A DNA stretch of 64,000 nucleotides from Rhytidiadelphus loreus (taxonomy: Eukaryota; Streptophyta; Bryopsida; Hypnales; Hylocomiaceae): assembly GCA_947034895.1 (NCBI GenBank), contig OX344761.1, forward strand, positions 28,284,863 to 28,348,862, in the 5' to 3' direction. Position numbers and translations under genes: made by a program. The notes under the pieces were generated by a model. It was not told where the DNA came from. It did not search any database and saw only the letters and a list, made by a program, of their open reading frames with translations. This document shows, piece after piece, positions 11,960 through 23,041 of the stretch (its first letter is position 1; every line of letters starts with the position of its first letter).

Positions 11960-13639
11960 ATGTTAGATCCTACACACAACAACAAATCTCAGCAGAATAT
12001 GGCTTACCCAGACGAGATTGAGATGGAAGATGCCACTATTCCTCACAAACGCGCTACTCTGGAAGCTAGCAAATCTACTCAGAAGAAATCCAAAGGCACC
12101 ATCACCACCATGACCCTATTCAAAGTCCCATTACAACACGAATTTTGGTATGGTTTTCCTACCATGGAAACTCTAGCTTACGAAGCTGGCATGCCACCGA
12201 TCATCAACAAAGCGTCTATAGCTCAACTCATCACCCAGGGTTACTCTCCACAAGAAGCTGAAGAATTTACAAAAGCTCGTATGTCCTTCCCTCGCGTCCA
12301 ACAAAAGTTGTGGCCAACATCCCAATTGGATGGCATCGAAGGACAACACTTCAACTTGACACAAATCCCCTTTGATGTTGAGGTAAACATGAACACTCAA
12401 CTAGCTCTTGATTACCATATACTGCTGCACTTTGAGAAACCTACAGTGCCACTAAACCAAAAGCAAGCCATGTCCAAAGTTTTGCTTCAGTTTCAAGAAA
12501 TGAACATACCAATAGGAGATAGCATTGCTGAACCAGTAGCAATCTTATGCTATGGCCCCAAAACTGCCAAAGTTTGGTCGGGTATGGCCAGGATTCATTT
12601 GCAAAACCCCGAAGTCGACGGCAAAGCATTGCTTCGAAGAACGAGAGTCTTTGCAATCACACTTGACAACGACACCCTTACAATTGCTAAGGTTTCCAAG
12701 TCTTTTGATCCCATAGCATCCAGTAGCCTGCTCTCCGTCAAGATCAACAGCGAAATAATTCGTAATGTTGAATCTCACCATCTCTTCAAGCATGTATTGG
12801 AAGAAAGTTTCAGCCGGAGTTATGATTTTGAACTAGTTCAAGTTCAAAAATCCATTGCCGAATCCTACGGTTGGCTAACAACAACATTGCCTGAGCAACT
12901 CACAAAGATCAAACAACACCGCATTGCAGTATTGGGAGAACTTCTTCAACCTGTCAACCCGAACTTGAACCAGCTCACTCGCGAGGAGGTAAACAAAAGA
13001 AACTGCCTTGTTCTCATTGTCAAAAACATAAACCTAACCAAATCTATTGCTCAAGTGACCCAGGAATTACACAACCACCTCGGCTCCAAGAACGTCAAAT
13101 CCATCTTCTTCCCATGCCACAAAGGAGACTCTCACAGTGGTGTCGCCAACGTTGAATGTCTCAATGCTGCTGTTTACAAGCAACATGTGAAGAAATCGGC
13201 ACGCCTACACCATAAGTGGGTGGAGTTTCAGCCTCATCCTAACTCTCTTGATGGATCCGCGCGTCCCGATGATGACACACTCCACACATGGGGATTCTTG
13301 GACATCAACACTGCTTTGGCAGGTACAGTCAAAGCACTCACAAACAATGCATCAACTTCTGGAAACAAACAATCCCTCAACAGAGAAGAACTATCAACAT
13401 TAGTTGGAGAGGTCGTTGCCAAAGAAAATTCAAAACTACGTGTTGAATTTCAAGCTGATATGAGTCAGCTAAAAGATGAACTTCAAGATGAGGCAAAAAC
13501 TTACGCAAACAAGATAGACCGGGAGCTCAGAGGTACTCTCACAAACCTAGAAAACATCCTATGCCAGAGCATGCAGGTTGTCAAAAACTTAGCCCGCCCA
13601 GCCATCAACGCTCCAGAATCTTCTACACCGCCAAACTAG
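11960..13639 (+). CDS. LINE ORF1: RRM-type nucleic-acid chaperone-like protein with coiled coil
   Basis: The frame is open from 11642, but the first Met that begins protein-like sequence is at 11960 (MLDPTHNNKSQQNMAYPDE), giving 559 residues. Near residue 350, NCLVLIVKNINL and later SGVANVECLN have the spacing and character of RNP2 and RNP1 of an RRM. This is the usual RNA-binding module of plant LINE ORF1 proteins, although the Zn knuckle often found after it is absent. The last 80 residues (REELSTLVGEVVAKEN to LTNLENILCQSM) look like a coiled coil for multimerisation. ORF1 proteins coat LINE RNA and assist target-primed reverse transcription. The frame is intact even though ORF2 is broken. 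ORF2 overlaps its end in another frame (from 13561). Confidence 0.7.
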   Translation: MLDPTHNNKSQQNMAYPDEIEMEDATIPHKRATLEASKSTQKKSKGTITTMTLFKVPLQHEFWYGFPTMETLAYEAGMPPIINKASIAQLITQGYSPQEAEEFTKARMSFPRVQQKLWPTSQLDGIEGQHFNLTQIPFDVEVNMNTQLALDYHILLHFEKPTVPLNQKQAMSKVLLQFQEMNIPIGDSIAEPVAILCYGPKTAKVWSGMARIHLQNPEVDGKALLRRTRVFAITLDNDTLTIAKVSKSFDPIASSSLLSVKINSEIIRNVESHHLFKHVLEESFSRSYDFELVQVQKSIAESYGWLTTTLPEQLTKIKQHRIAVLGELLQPVNPNLNQLTREEVNKRNCLVLIVKNINLTKSIAQVTQELHNHLGSKNVKSIFFPCHKGDSHSGVANVECLNAAVYKQHVKKSARLHHKWVEFQPHPNSLDGSARPDDDTLHTWGFLDINTALAGTVKALTNNASTSGNKQSLNREELSTLVGEVVAKENSKLRVEFQADMSQLKDELQDEAKTYANKIDRELRGTLTNLENILCQSMQVVKNLARPAINAPESSTPPN

Positions 13640-14650
13640 TTAGGTCATACAACGCCATCGCCCAAAAAAAGAGTGCCATAGACATATACCTTAGTATTAC
13701 ATCACCCCTTCTTAGTACTTACATCCTAGTATTGTATATCGCCACCACTTGGCAATACCATTTATATACTTTGCTATGTTTCACATTCCCATTCCTTTTT
13801 CAAAAAAAATTCTCTGTCCAAACTCAATCACATCAATCCAATATATACATGACATTTCTAAACACACATAAACACATTGTCCATAATAATACGAACAATA
13901 CACAATACATACTAAAGCACCACCATAATACAATAAACTCCCAAACAAACACACGAACATCAAAACAAACAAAACTAACCCGGCCTCCAGGCCGCACACT
14001 ATTACAAATTATTCAAAATAAAACTTATAGCTTTAAAACTACTAAAACATACACCCACACATATATATCCCTACAAAAATATAAAACTTATCCACACATC
14101 CCTAACACCACAAATAAAAACAATAAATGTAATTTCAACAAAAAACAAAACAACACAAAACTCCCTACCCCACCATCAACAATAAAACAAGTCTGTTACA
14201 ACTACTACAAAGGAATGCTTCCAAAACATTTATTACTTCTCCTTTGTGGCGACATAGAAACAAATCTGGGACCCATGCCCGATATACTCAAACCACACCC
14301 TCCTTCACATAAACATAGAAGTAAAATGTATTTTATAGCATGCACAATTAAACTACAACCCGAATACCAACACTTAGCAAAAAAATTTGCACCTATAATA
14401 CATAATACGCACCCTATGCACAATGATACAAATAGAAACTACCCTCACCTATCACAATACGTTTATCAAAATCAACACCACCCACCACCTCGACTATTAT
14501 TTGCGCTCATTGTCACACTCAGCCCACAATTAGAAGCCTGTGACCAACTACTAATACAAACAACAACTCCAAATTGGACCACGCTACTACTAGACAATAT
14601 GGCTGTACTACAAAACCCACCAGAAAGGCACATTACAACACCGCACCCAT
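13640..14650 (+). pseudogene. LINE ORF2, N-terminal remnant with 2A-like motif
   Basis: This frame continues from inside ORF1 (open from 13561) and carries a long Asn/Thr/Lys-rich stretch. Then comes LLLLLCGDIETNLGPMPD, coded at about 14233-14283. D(V/I)ExNPGP is the 2A ribosome-skipping signature known at the start of ORF2 in several APE-type non-LTR elements. Here the key Pro is Leu (CTG instead of CCG at 14266-14268), which should abolish skipping. A typical AP-endonuclease would follow; only about 125 residues of unrecognised sequence remain before the frame enters a foldback insertion at about 14650. I therefore regard this as a truncated remnant. Confidence 0.55.
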
Positions 14651-14890
14651 ATGTAACTAAGAAAAGTTGTAGATTTAAGCTATCTCTTACCTCCAAAAAT
14701 CCGTTTGTGATTTTGATCCTCCTATCAAAAGTTATGAACAGAAATCAGAGAGGATGTTTGACAATGTTAAATAAATGTTCATAACTACCCTCTCTGATTT
14801 TTATCTATAACTTTTGATTGGAGGATCTAAATCACAAACGGATTTTTGGAGGTGAAAGATAGCTTAAATCTACAACTTTTCTTAGTTACA
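14650..14890. mobile_element. Foldback (hairpin) insertion inside the LINE
   Basis: The left arm (about 14650-14758) and right arm (about 14782-14889) are inverted copies differing at only a few positions. Both contain TAACTAAGAAAAGTTGTAG and the complement of GGATTTTTGGAGG. The loop is about 25 bp. A related single-arm sequence (TATAACTTTTGATT, then GGATTTTTATAGATGAAAG) occurs at about 58366-58420, so this is probably a repeat family. It sits where the LINE lost its endonuclease and N-terminal RT. Confidence 0.7.
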
Positions 14891-15007
14891 AGTTTTGTGA
14901 AAAAATGTGTTCTAATATGAGTAAATGGACTCTGAAGTCTGCTGAATTGAAAAAACACTAATTTCACATGTTCAAAATTTTTTTTTATCATTATATTTAA
15001 ATTCCTA

Positions 15008-15125
15008 AAAGATTCCATGAAGAATCTAGAAAATTCTCATAAAATTCCCGAAGATTCCAAAAGATTCCAAAAGATTCCAAAAGATTCCAAAAGATTCCAA
15101 AAAGATTCCAAAAAGATTTCAAAAA
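15008..15125 (+). repeat. Minisatellite, unit AAGATTCCAA
   Basis: At least six tandem copies of the decamer AAGATTCCAA, drifting to AAAGATTCCA and AAAGATTTCA at the right, lie between the foldback and the surviving RT. It is part of the filler replacing LINE coding sequence. Confidence 0.8.
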
Positions 15126-15258
15126 AAATTCAAATCAACAGAAACTTGTTGATTTGGTCATTGCACTATCCAAAACAACAGAAAGTATTTGCCATTCTGT
15201 TGTTTTCAACAGATATGATCAAAATGATCATTGTACTACTCTAAATAACACAAATTAG

Positions 15259-16683
15259 TTGATTTTCTGTTCTTGTGGACATGCCTTTCTAGTAGTGTAT
15301 GCAGATGATTTAGCGGCAGCATCTTCTAAACTCCACTCACTTCAAATCCAACTTGATAAACTTGATAAATATTGTGAATGGGTCGGAATGGATTTGGGAG
15401 TACCAAAATGTGCAATCACAGGATGCCCAAATAAATCTAAAACAAAACCTGACACTTTCAAAACTCAAATACAGGCTATGAACATTAATTATAGAAACCA
15501 ACCAATACCAATCCTCCACCAAAATGAACCATATACTTACTTAAGTATACAATTAGTACCCTCACTAAAATGGAAATTACAAACACACATCACCACAAAA
15601 AAATTAACAGACCAATGTACACAACTCACACATTGTCCAACTACAATAAAACAAAAAATTAATATGGTCGATACCGTAATACGTGCCGGTATAGCTTACA
15701 GCTTTTACGCAGTCCCATATTCCCTACCAACAATTAAAAAATTAGACAAAAAAATCATTGGAATTCAAAAAACCATATGTGGACTACCTAAAAGTACTGC
15801 AAACGTAATAGCGCAACTTCTACACGAACTCTTTGGGCTAGAAGCCTTCTTCCTTAAAAATGCATATCTATGGTGTATTGGCGAACAACTTCGCAATGCA
15901 CTCAATGATCCAGGAAGATTAGGTATAATTTATAAAGGACTCATACACCACATTTTGGCCAAATTCAGAGGTGCAGAAAATATCCCAAGAATCACACAAC
16001 ATGACTGTGTTAGATCACCTACAATACAAACTCTATTTCTACTCAAAAAAGAGGCAGGAATCCACCTCAAAAACTTAACAAAAAACTTCCAACTACATGC
16101 CACAAAACTTGAACAAGAATGGATGACTCAATCTAATATCACTCTACCACACCAAAACTACAAGCTCTCCCTTAAACTCCTACACAAACTTCTACTACAC
16201 AACATACACAAAATAAAACATATCACACTCCCAAATGGCATAAATTTAATGTCATCTGAAGACTTTACAATATACTATCATACCCCAACGACCATTGAAA
16301 AACGGGCTCTGAATATAGTAGAACAACTTTTCTGTTATCCAAGGTGTACACTAGATTGTTCAACACCTTGCCTAAGACATCCAAAAACACGAATTCTTAA
16401 AGCACAATACATATTAGATAACCGTGATTTAACACCAATAGCTCTACATAATCCTCTGCACTGTATACCAATACAACCCCCACAACAACAACCTCCCCCT
16501 TCACATATTCCAAACAACCTACTCAGATTCCCTATACGGAAAATACTAGATCATAAAATGAAAATAACAAAAGACAAATACAAAATTTTAAAACAATATA
16601 CTACATATCTATGTCAATGGGCACCCCATAATAACATAATATATACTAAATGGGTACCACAAAGAGACCTCTTTCCCTTTTAA
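15259..16683 (+). pseudogene. LINE ORF2, C-terminal half of the reverse transcriptase
   Basis: The 474-codon frame starts abruptly: about ten residues in comes HAFLVVYADDLAAASS, which is RT motif C (YADD, two catalytic Asp). Then follow the thumb-like regions typical of LINE RTs (YCEWVGMDLGVPKCAITG; IPILHQNEPYTYLSIQLVPS). Motifs 0 to B, including the first catalytic Asp, are missing, so this copy cannot reverse transcribe. The following RNase H frame is shifted by one phase across the stop at 16681-16683, so a frameshift lies near 16.68 kb. Codon bias (A/C-rich) matches ORF1. Confidence 0.75.
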
Positions 16684-16693
16684 CCATCCCACT

Positions 16694-18649
16694 GTGATTG
16701 AACACAACACCTCCATATTAACACAATATTATACACAACAACAATACAAGCATTATACAAACATTATTAGGGCAAATTTTGGCCAAGAACAAACTAGAGA
16801 TGTGAGATTCATTCCACCCCCAACAATCATTCCACACACATACATCTCCACCATCGAATGCAACCCCAACAAAGACATACTAACAAATACACACACTCTC
16901 CTAACACAAAATGAACTAACTCACATATACTTAAATACCGGCAAACACCTGATTACGATTCCCACTACCAGGTTGCAATGGTTATGGAAACAATATCACA
17001 CATCCAACTATAATACGCTTGGATTGGTTCCACCTACACAATCATTTGAAACTGAAATCATATGGTTATACCAACGATACATATACAAAAAATCCAAAAA
17101 AAATCCATTACACACACTACAATACACTCTCCCACAAAGCATACTAGACTCACTAACAACAACATTCAACATATCCCATTCATACTTTTCTTCACCTATT
17201 ACATGCTCTACCAAAGTCACACAATTCTACTCTCTATATGAAAGAGATAAAATATTTGGATCGTTAGGCAAAGCTTTTGACTACAAATGGAAAGGCATCG
17301 GATATGCACACCCAAGCAATGAGGAAACAGCCCAACAAGCACTACATTGGTCTAGACTAGCAGCCAAACATGATTATAACTCCATAACTATACTTGTCAT
17401 ACCAGACATAAATTGGTATCAAAATTTCTCTCCATACACTGGACCATTCAAAGATACACATGTCATTGCCCACTTTGCCGCAGACACTATTATATACGAA
17501 GAACCCACTATTCCCATAGAAATAAATAAAAAACCTCATATAGAACCCCTTACAATACACATTTTCTGTATCCATCATCACTCACACAGTGTTGGTCCAC
17601 CTAACCAAATAAACCCCCTTACAAAGATCCTCCAGGATATGCAGATATCACAATACTACGTACAAACTGCTGCTCCAACCCTCGACAATGTCACAGTGAA
17701 TAAAAATTCTAATTGGAACAAACTCACATATAAAATCAATAACAACCCTACAAACATATATACACCCTCTCTACCAACTTATGCAACTCATTTGCAATTA
17801 AAATTCCCACCACAATATAGCTATTACACCGATGGATCTTTTATACCACCTAAAAGACATGAAGACGGCCATTGGATACGTGAAAAAGCAGGATATGGAA
17901 TATATAATCCTTCCAAAGAAGAAATCCAAATTTCTAAACACTTACCCGGCCTACAAACTAGTTTTCGAGCCGAATTAATGGCCATACATAAAACACTTCG
18001 ACTAATCACCACCAAATACCTGAATGAACCAGCACATATATTCACTGATTGTTTGAACTGCATATATGTACTTAACACACAACTACAGCATCCTACACTA
18101 CACCGAAACCATGCAGACAAAACTATATTAGAATCAATGGTGGATATGCTCAAAAAACGCACACAATCCACAACAATCCACAAAATTAAAGCCCACGTTA
18201 GTATTGATGGCAATGAAAGAGCAGACAAACTTGCTAAAACAGGTACATCAAAAGAATACAAATTTGCCTCAAAACCATACGAATTTGCCCACACTACCCC
18301 TTTCTTCTACCAAAAAGATGAATGGCTAGGCCCCTACCACCGTCCAGATAAAGGCCCTGTCAGATGCCTTGAAACATATATCAAGAAACATGATCGTGAT
18401 AAAAATCTAGAAATACTTTCACAACGATTCCCAAACATTAGCAAATGGACACTTAATCCCGACATAGATAACATCCTGTCCAATGAATTCTGGTCTAATC
18501 CTAACATTACAGACTCACAAAAAACATGCCTATTAAAATTTCGAATTGGTCAATACATGGGAAATGCAAGAAAACAATTATTTTTTGGCATAACCAGATT
18601 TCCATCCATCACATGTTCTATATGCAATTCCCAAGATGCTGACACATAG
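16694..18649 (+). pseudogene. LINE ORF2, connection and RNase H domain
   Basis: The frame encodes 651 residues. Near residue 375 begins an RNase HI fold: YYTDGSF (first Asp), TSFRAELMAIHK (Glu), HIFTDCLNC (second Asp), then KIKAHVSIDGNERADKLAK (His and final Asp). All catalytic residues are visible. RNase H removes the RNA strand after first-strand synthesis in those LINE clades that carry it. Near the end, SITCSICNSQDADT starts a CCHC knuckle, interrupted by TAG at 18647-18649. The frame resumes directly after that stop. Confidence 0.75.
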
Positions 18650-19276
18650 CTCCATGTACTTCTTAAATGTAAACAACAACACATACATGCCCTTAGAGTC
18701 AAAAGACATAATAAAGCTGTCTGGGAATTGAGAAAACTACTCGTATCCACTAAAACAACCAGATACTATACTCTCATGAACGCAGGTATATTTAATGACA
18801 ATCCACCAGAAAATACAGTTCCCAAATGGCTTCTCCCTTGTTCTTGTCTTCAACAACGATGCCATTGTAACGCTAGATTCAAACCAGATATTTTATGTGT
18901 TAAAGGACTCCCTTACCAAAATACTCCACCAACACATCCAGATAACAATCTCACTATTCAATTCATTGAATTCACATACACTAACGATAGATTTTCACAA
19001 ATAACAATAGATACTAAAATGCAAAAATACCAACCACTAATTAATAGCATCATGTCCTTAGGTTGGAACGTAGATCCACTCATTGTCATTACAGCAAGTG
19101 CTAGAGGAACAACACATGCTCCTTCAATAAAACTACTTGAAACCAACCTAAAATTGCCTGAAATCGCTCTGAAACACACTTTCAAAACAATCAACACCAT
19201 TGCCATACAATATGCCGGATCAATCATTCTACATAAACGGAAAATTGAAAATAACCAACCTCTCCCCATAGATTAA
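18650..19276 (+). pseudogene. LINE ORF2 C-terminus: end of CCHC knuckle and PD..E (REL-like) domain
   Basis: In the same phase as the RNase H frame, the sequence after TAG reads LHVLLKC, completing C-x2-C-x8-H-x4-C if the stop replaces one codon (a Trp TGG is the simplest guess). Further on, FKPDILCVKG and, about 30 residues later, IQFIEFTYTNDRF then KMQKYQPLI resemble the KPD...(D/E)-x-T...KY pattern of the restriction-like endonuclease domain that follows the knuckle in R2-type and Dualen-type elements. Whether catalytic residues are complete is uncertain. The frame ends with TAA just before the A-rich tail. Confidence 0.55.
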
Positions 19277-19316
19277 AACAAAAACAAAAACAAAAACAAA
19301 CAAAACAAACAAAAAA
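19277..19316 (+). repeat. LINE 3' A-rich tail (AAAAAC)n
   Basis: AACAAAAACAAAAAC-type sequence follows the ORF2 stop directly, as expected for the 3' tail of a LINE with almost no 3' UTR. A similar (CAAA)n stretch lies at about 26112-26142, on the far side of the next element, and may be the other half of the same tail. Confidence 0.65.
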
Positions 19317-20617
19317 CAAAAAACAAATCTCTGGAACATCCCTGGAACGGGCACTGATCTGATAAAGTCTTTACATTTTGGGAGCCACTACTAGACCAAA
19401 AATCCCAAAAAAATCAGCATTTAACCTATAATCTCTTGGATAACTGTAGAATTGGAAACCATTTATCCAACCATTGTACCTAAAAACCCAAGCTTTGCTG
19501 AAAAAAATATAACCCAATCGTTTTCAAATCAATCAAAATTGGAGTAATAATCTCCAAAGTTCAATCCAAAGCACCTTATCTATATCTCTTAAGTGTAGGA
19601 CCTAACATCCTTGCATATTTATCAACAAGCAAAAGAATGTAGTGTGAGAAATTTGGAATAAGAATTTTTTGTAGCTTGCCAAAAATCCTCCAAGAGTCTA
19701 TGGACCTCACCTGTGCCCATCCCACAACATGACAAAAAGGAATGTTAAATGAGGTACACGAGGTGTCTTCAGTCCATAGTGCGTGTTATTGCAGTCACAA
19801 GGAGTTTAAGAAAAACTAACAAAACTTCAAAAACAAAATTACACCCAAACAGCACATTTGTAGAAAACCTGGTTGTTAGCACGAGAAGAAGATGCCATTT
19901 TCTGAGTATAACCGTAAGTTCCCCCACAGCAAGACTTTTCCAGAATCACAGCTCCTTCGCAGACAGCTGAAACTCTCGCAAGGTCAGTTCGGTGAAGCAC
20001 CCCAACAGGTCAAACCGAAATTTCAAGCCAGTCTCACTCAACAGCACGTCCAGACAGAACTCTCTTTACGGAAATATGTTAAAAAGTTCCTCACAATGAA
20101 TTCCAAAACATAATTTTGGGCATGTTATAATGTGAACAGTAGAGGTATGACCAGTACTCCATTCCGTAGTAAATTTTTCATCTACTTGTAAGATCAACTT
20201 ACATCTATTATTAAATTTGTTGTCATTATTCCAACCGTCCATTTGCAGGATCAGTACTTAGAAATGAAAGCTAATTTGTCTGTTGTGCAGGTTTTTAGCT
20301 GTCATTTGCAGCTTCATTCAAGGGAACCTCATAAAGTGCTTAAATGAGGGCTAATTTGAACATAAGATAAAGATTATGTCATCACTTTAGAAAGATTTCA
20401 AAAAATCCCATTAACTCCACAATGGGAGGGAGGGAGGTATTAATTCTTCCTTTTTCTTTCTATATATTTATTTCTTTTTTTATATAATACTCGTGGCACT
20501 TCCTTTATTTTAACAACCTTGCGTGAACCATTTACACATAATTTTCTCTACCTCATAATAGAGTATGAGCTGAAATTTACATCAAGTATTAAATCTTGAA
20601 GTTAAAATCTAGAGAAA
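19317..20617 (-). repeat. Direct repeat, 3'-side copy of the Penelope-like element
   Basis: Begins CAAAAAACAAATCTCTGG and ends AAATCTAGAGAAA; identical at the ends to the copy at 24795-26095. Two small plus-strand frames are conserved in both copies simply because the copies are near identical. Directly inside, 20663-20720 holds a hairpin-capable CAGTAAGAGTAC / GTACCCTCTTACTG pair that may be part of the RNA 3' end. Confidence 0.9.
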
Positions 20618-20828
20618 TAAAAAAATAAAAAAATAAAAAAACCCGCCTCCTCCCCTGGGAGTGCAAGCCATCAGTAAGAGTACCTAGTGTACCCTCTTAC
20701 TGAGGAGCACACCAGGCCTCTAGGTGTAAATGTATTTGAACATATCTAAGCTTGATAGCATTACAAGGAATTGCAAAAATCCACCAAGACTTTATAAGTG
20801 TATGTAATCAGAAGGTTTACACAGATGT

Positions 20829-22976
20829 CTACCTAATGGTAGCAATAAGCTGTTGGATGTTGAATTTCAGCCTTGGAAGAGGGTTCACGGCTAGAAATTG
20901 ACAAATCGTCCTTCTAAGTCGTGGTTCAAAGAATCCGTTATTTGCTAATGTACGGATAAGAACAAGTATCTCATGCGAAGCTGCCTCCACTGAATTTGAG
21001 ATATATAAAATAGGTACACATTGCGAGATCGCAATGCTATAGGATTGCTTGATAGGTCGATTGGATCTGAATTTGATGTACTGTGTGTAAGGAAACGGTA
21101 GCTCCCTCCTCTTATCGAATTTTCGAATGCAATATTTTTCCGGATGCTGCTCTGAGAGACAGATCTGTAAGTTCATGAAATTAGCCTGGATTCCCTTAGT
21201 GGGATCGAGGTCAGAGTACTTGGATACTTCACATTTGATTTCTAAGACATCAAGTGGGTAAATCCAGTAAGGGTTGTCCTCAGAACGAATCTGGGATGGT
21301 GACAAAAATTCCATAGGTCTTGTTGAATTAACCCAGCATAAGTCATCAATGTATCTGAAGGCTGTTTTAAATTGTTTCATGAGATCAGTCCTGCCTAGTG
21401 CAGCTAGTCTTTGAATGAACTTGATTTCATAATGCATCAAGTAGATGTTGCACCAAAGTGGTGAACAGGAGAAGCCCATTGGAATTCCGAGCTGCTGTCT
21501 CCATATGCGATCCCCAAGGGAGACGTAACAATTGGTCATCAACCATCTGTGAATATCGACAAGTTGTTCTTCCTGTAAGGAGAACCATGACCCATAAGAT
21601 GGGCAGTTCGTATTCCAAGTAGCTTTTACAGCATTCCCTTCAGAATCAACACGAATCCAAATCACAGGAGCGACCCTGGAATGTGTTGCCCGAGCTTGTC
21701 GATACCCGATTCTAATAATGTGTGCTACTGCATCAGTTAAGTTGTCCGGACCATGTAATGGAATACTTTCGTAACATCTAGTGATATCTGCGACGAATAT
21801 ATCATCAATGCATTTAGGCAAGTTGATGGCAACTTCTATGGATGAATTAACCAACCAGTAGACCGAAGTCTGGCATCCTAGGAACTTGACGTATCCAACT
21901 GCAGTGGTCGAGGCCCAGTCCCGGACCATATCCAAAACAGCCATTGAAGCAATTGTAAGCAGATGTGCTATATTCGAGTATACCGTATGAAATGCATTCG
22001 TAAGCCATCTATATTTATTTTTATGCATTTTGTAAGTGGCCATGATGTACGGTAGGGATTGGAAGGGAATTTGAAGCTGCGGTACTAAGTTCAAAATTTC
22101 CTCAGTAATTTGCTTCAGGACAACTGATGGTAAAGACCAACTAGAGTTGTCTTTGCATGGCATGAAATCAGGGCTTGAGAGCCTTTCCAGGGCCATTAAT
22201 CGAATATGCTTAATGCATATAAAACATGCATTGTTGGCTGCCTTGTCAAGGCCAGCACAATATAAATGTTTTGTGAGCCATAAGATCTCATTTTGGACAT
22301 CTTTGCGCTGCATAAGGTCCTGCCCTGAGAATCTCAAACCATCCCTGTTGTTTTTCGATGCTACTTTAAGTTGAGTGAGGCAAGTACTGCGAACCCATTC
22401 CATGGCCTCCTCTATGGGTAGACCGTGACTTTGTAAATCCAGGACACGAATTAACTGTGAAAATGTGTCCAATGCAGTAGCGACACTTACCGCAATGTTT
22501 GTCGGTTTAACAGGAATATGGTTGAGCCCCATCGTTACAGCTTCTCTGAGTTCGCGACTTTGAATAACCTGGGTATCCACCGTACGCACATGGATACCTG
22601 CTGCAGCAAAGCTTGAAGTTTCTGCGTTAGTTTGTACGTCTAGAAACTTAGCGAATCGTTTGACTTTACAGCAAGCACAAGTCTCTGCAGGATCGAGCAA
22701 GTGCACGAAAGCAAACTTCTTAAAAACATCTGATGGTTTGTAAAGAACTGATGCCATATTATTATGATAACGCCAAGAAAACATGATGTTTTCCAAGAGA
22801 GGACACAAACTTTCAAGATTGAATTTCGTCAGACATTCAGCAAAGATTTGACGTAACTTGATCCATTCCAAAGCACGACAGGGGTAAGTAAGAATGATGT
22901 AAGCAATAGGTTTTTTAGTATTGATTTTCTGCAGAACATTTCGACCAAGTTGGTCTGTTGACATCGTCCTTTGCAT
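20829..22976 (-). CDS. Penelope-like reverse transcriptase (ORF2)
   Basis: About 715 residues from ATG at 22976. RT motifs in order: ATYKMHKNKYRWLTNA (RT1-like, K-x-H-K), VADITRCYESIP (motif A Asp), GIPMGFSCSPLWCNIYLMHYE (motif B'), FRYIDDLCWV (motif C, DD). The KxHK, GxxMGxxxSP and RYIDD set is closest to Penelope-like RTs and the cellular rvt group among families I know. A Cys-rich segment (CACCKVKRF) lies about 125 residues in. No GIY-YIG endonuclease is visible at either end, so this would be an endonuclease-minus type or use ORF1 in trans. The frame is intact, suggesting recent activity. It starts 65 bp after the ORF1 stop. Confidence 0.65.
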   Translation of the reverse strand: MQRTMSTDQLGRNVLQKINTKKPIAYIILTYPCRALEWIKLRQIFAECLTKFNLESLCPLLENIMFSWRYHNNMASVLYKPSDVFKKFAFVHLLDPAETCACCKVKRFAKFLDVQTNAETSSFAAAGIHVRTVDTQVIQSRELREAVTMGLNHIPVKPTNIAVSVATALDTFSQLIRVLDLQSHGLPIEEAMEWVRSTCLTQLKVASKNNRDGLRFSGQDLMQRKDVQNEILWLTKHLYCAGLDKAANNACFICIKHIRLMALERLSSPDFMPCKDNSSWSLPSVVLKQITEEILNLVPQLQIPFQSLPYIMATYKMHKNKYRWLTNAFHTVYSNIAHLLTIASMAVLDMVRDWASTTAVGYVKFLGCQTSVYWLVNSSIEVAINLPKCIDDIFVADITRCYESIPLHGPDNLTDAVAHIIRIGYRQARATHSRVAPVIWIRVDSEGNAVKATWNTNCPSYGSWFSLQEEQLVDIHRWLMTNCYVSLGDRIWRQQLGIPMGFSCSPLWCNIYLMHYEIKFIQRLAALGRTDLMKQFKTAFRYIDDLCWVNSTRPMEFLSPSQIRSEDNPYWIYPLDVLEIKCEVSKYSDLDPTKGIQANFMNLQICLSEQHPEKYCIRKFDKRRELPFPYTQYIKFRSNRPIKQSYSIAISQCVPILYISNSVEAASHEILVLIRTLANNGFFEPRLRRTICQFLAVNPLPRLKFNIQQLIATIR

Positions 22977-23041
22977 CACTGTACACAAGATATCAAAAAT
23001 CAGTGATTAATAGGTGCATCAAAAAAACTTCATAATAACAA

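Larger units (their letters stand above)
10240..19316 (+). mobile_element. Non-LTR (LINE) retrotransposon, internally damaged
   Basis: The order on the plus strand is: C-rich leader, ORF1 with an RRM fold and coiled coil, then ORF2 pieces with a 2A-like motif, RT motif C (YADD), RNase H, a CCHC knuckle and a PD..E domain, and an A-rich tail (AAAAC)n at 19277-19316. The whole region shares one strand bias, with the plus strand rich in A and C and poor in G. That is why I place the left edge near 10240, where the bias and a short C-rich tandem array begin; the exact 5' end is uncertain. The RT N-terminal half and any AP endonuclease are missing, replaced by about 600 bp of foldback and minisatellite. 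Later stops and a frameshift break the rest. The right edge meets a second retroelement. Confidence 0.8.

Noticed and set aside
19749..20113. Two 73-residue plus-strand frames repeated exactly at 25227-25591
   Set aside because: They recur only because they lie in the near-identical direct repeats; the element's genes are on the other strand and no motif is present.
20663..20720. Possible hammerhead ribozyme at the Penelope-like element's 3' side
   Set aside because: A hairpin is present, but I could not find the CUGAUGA...GAAA core.
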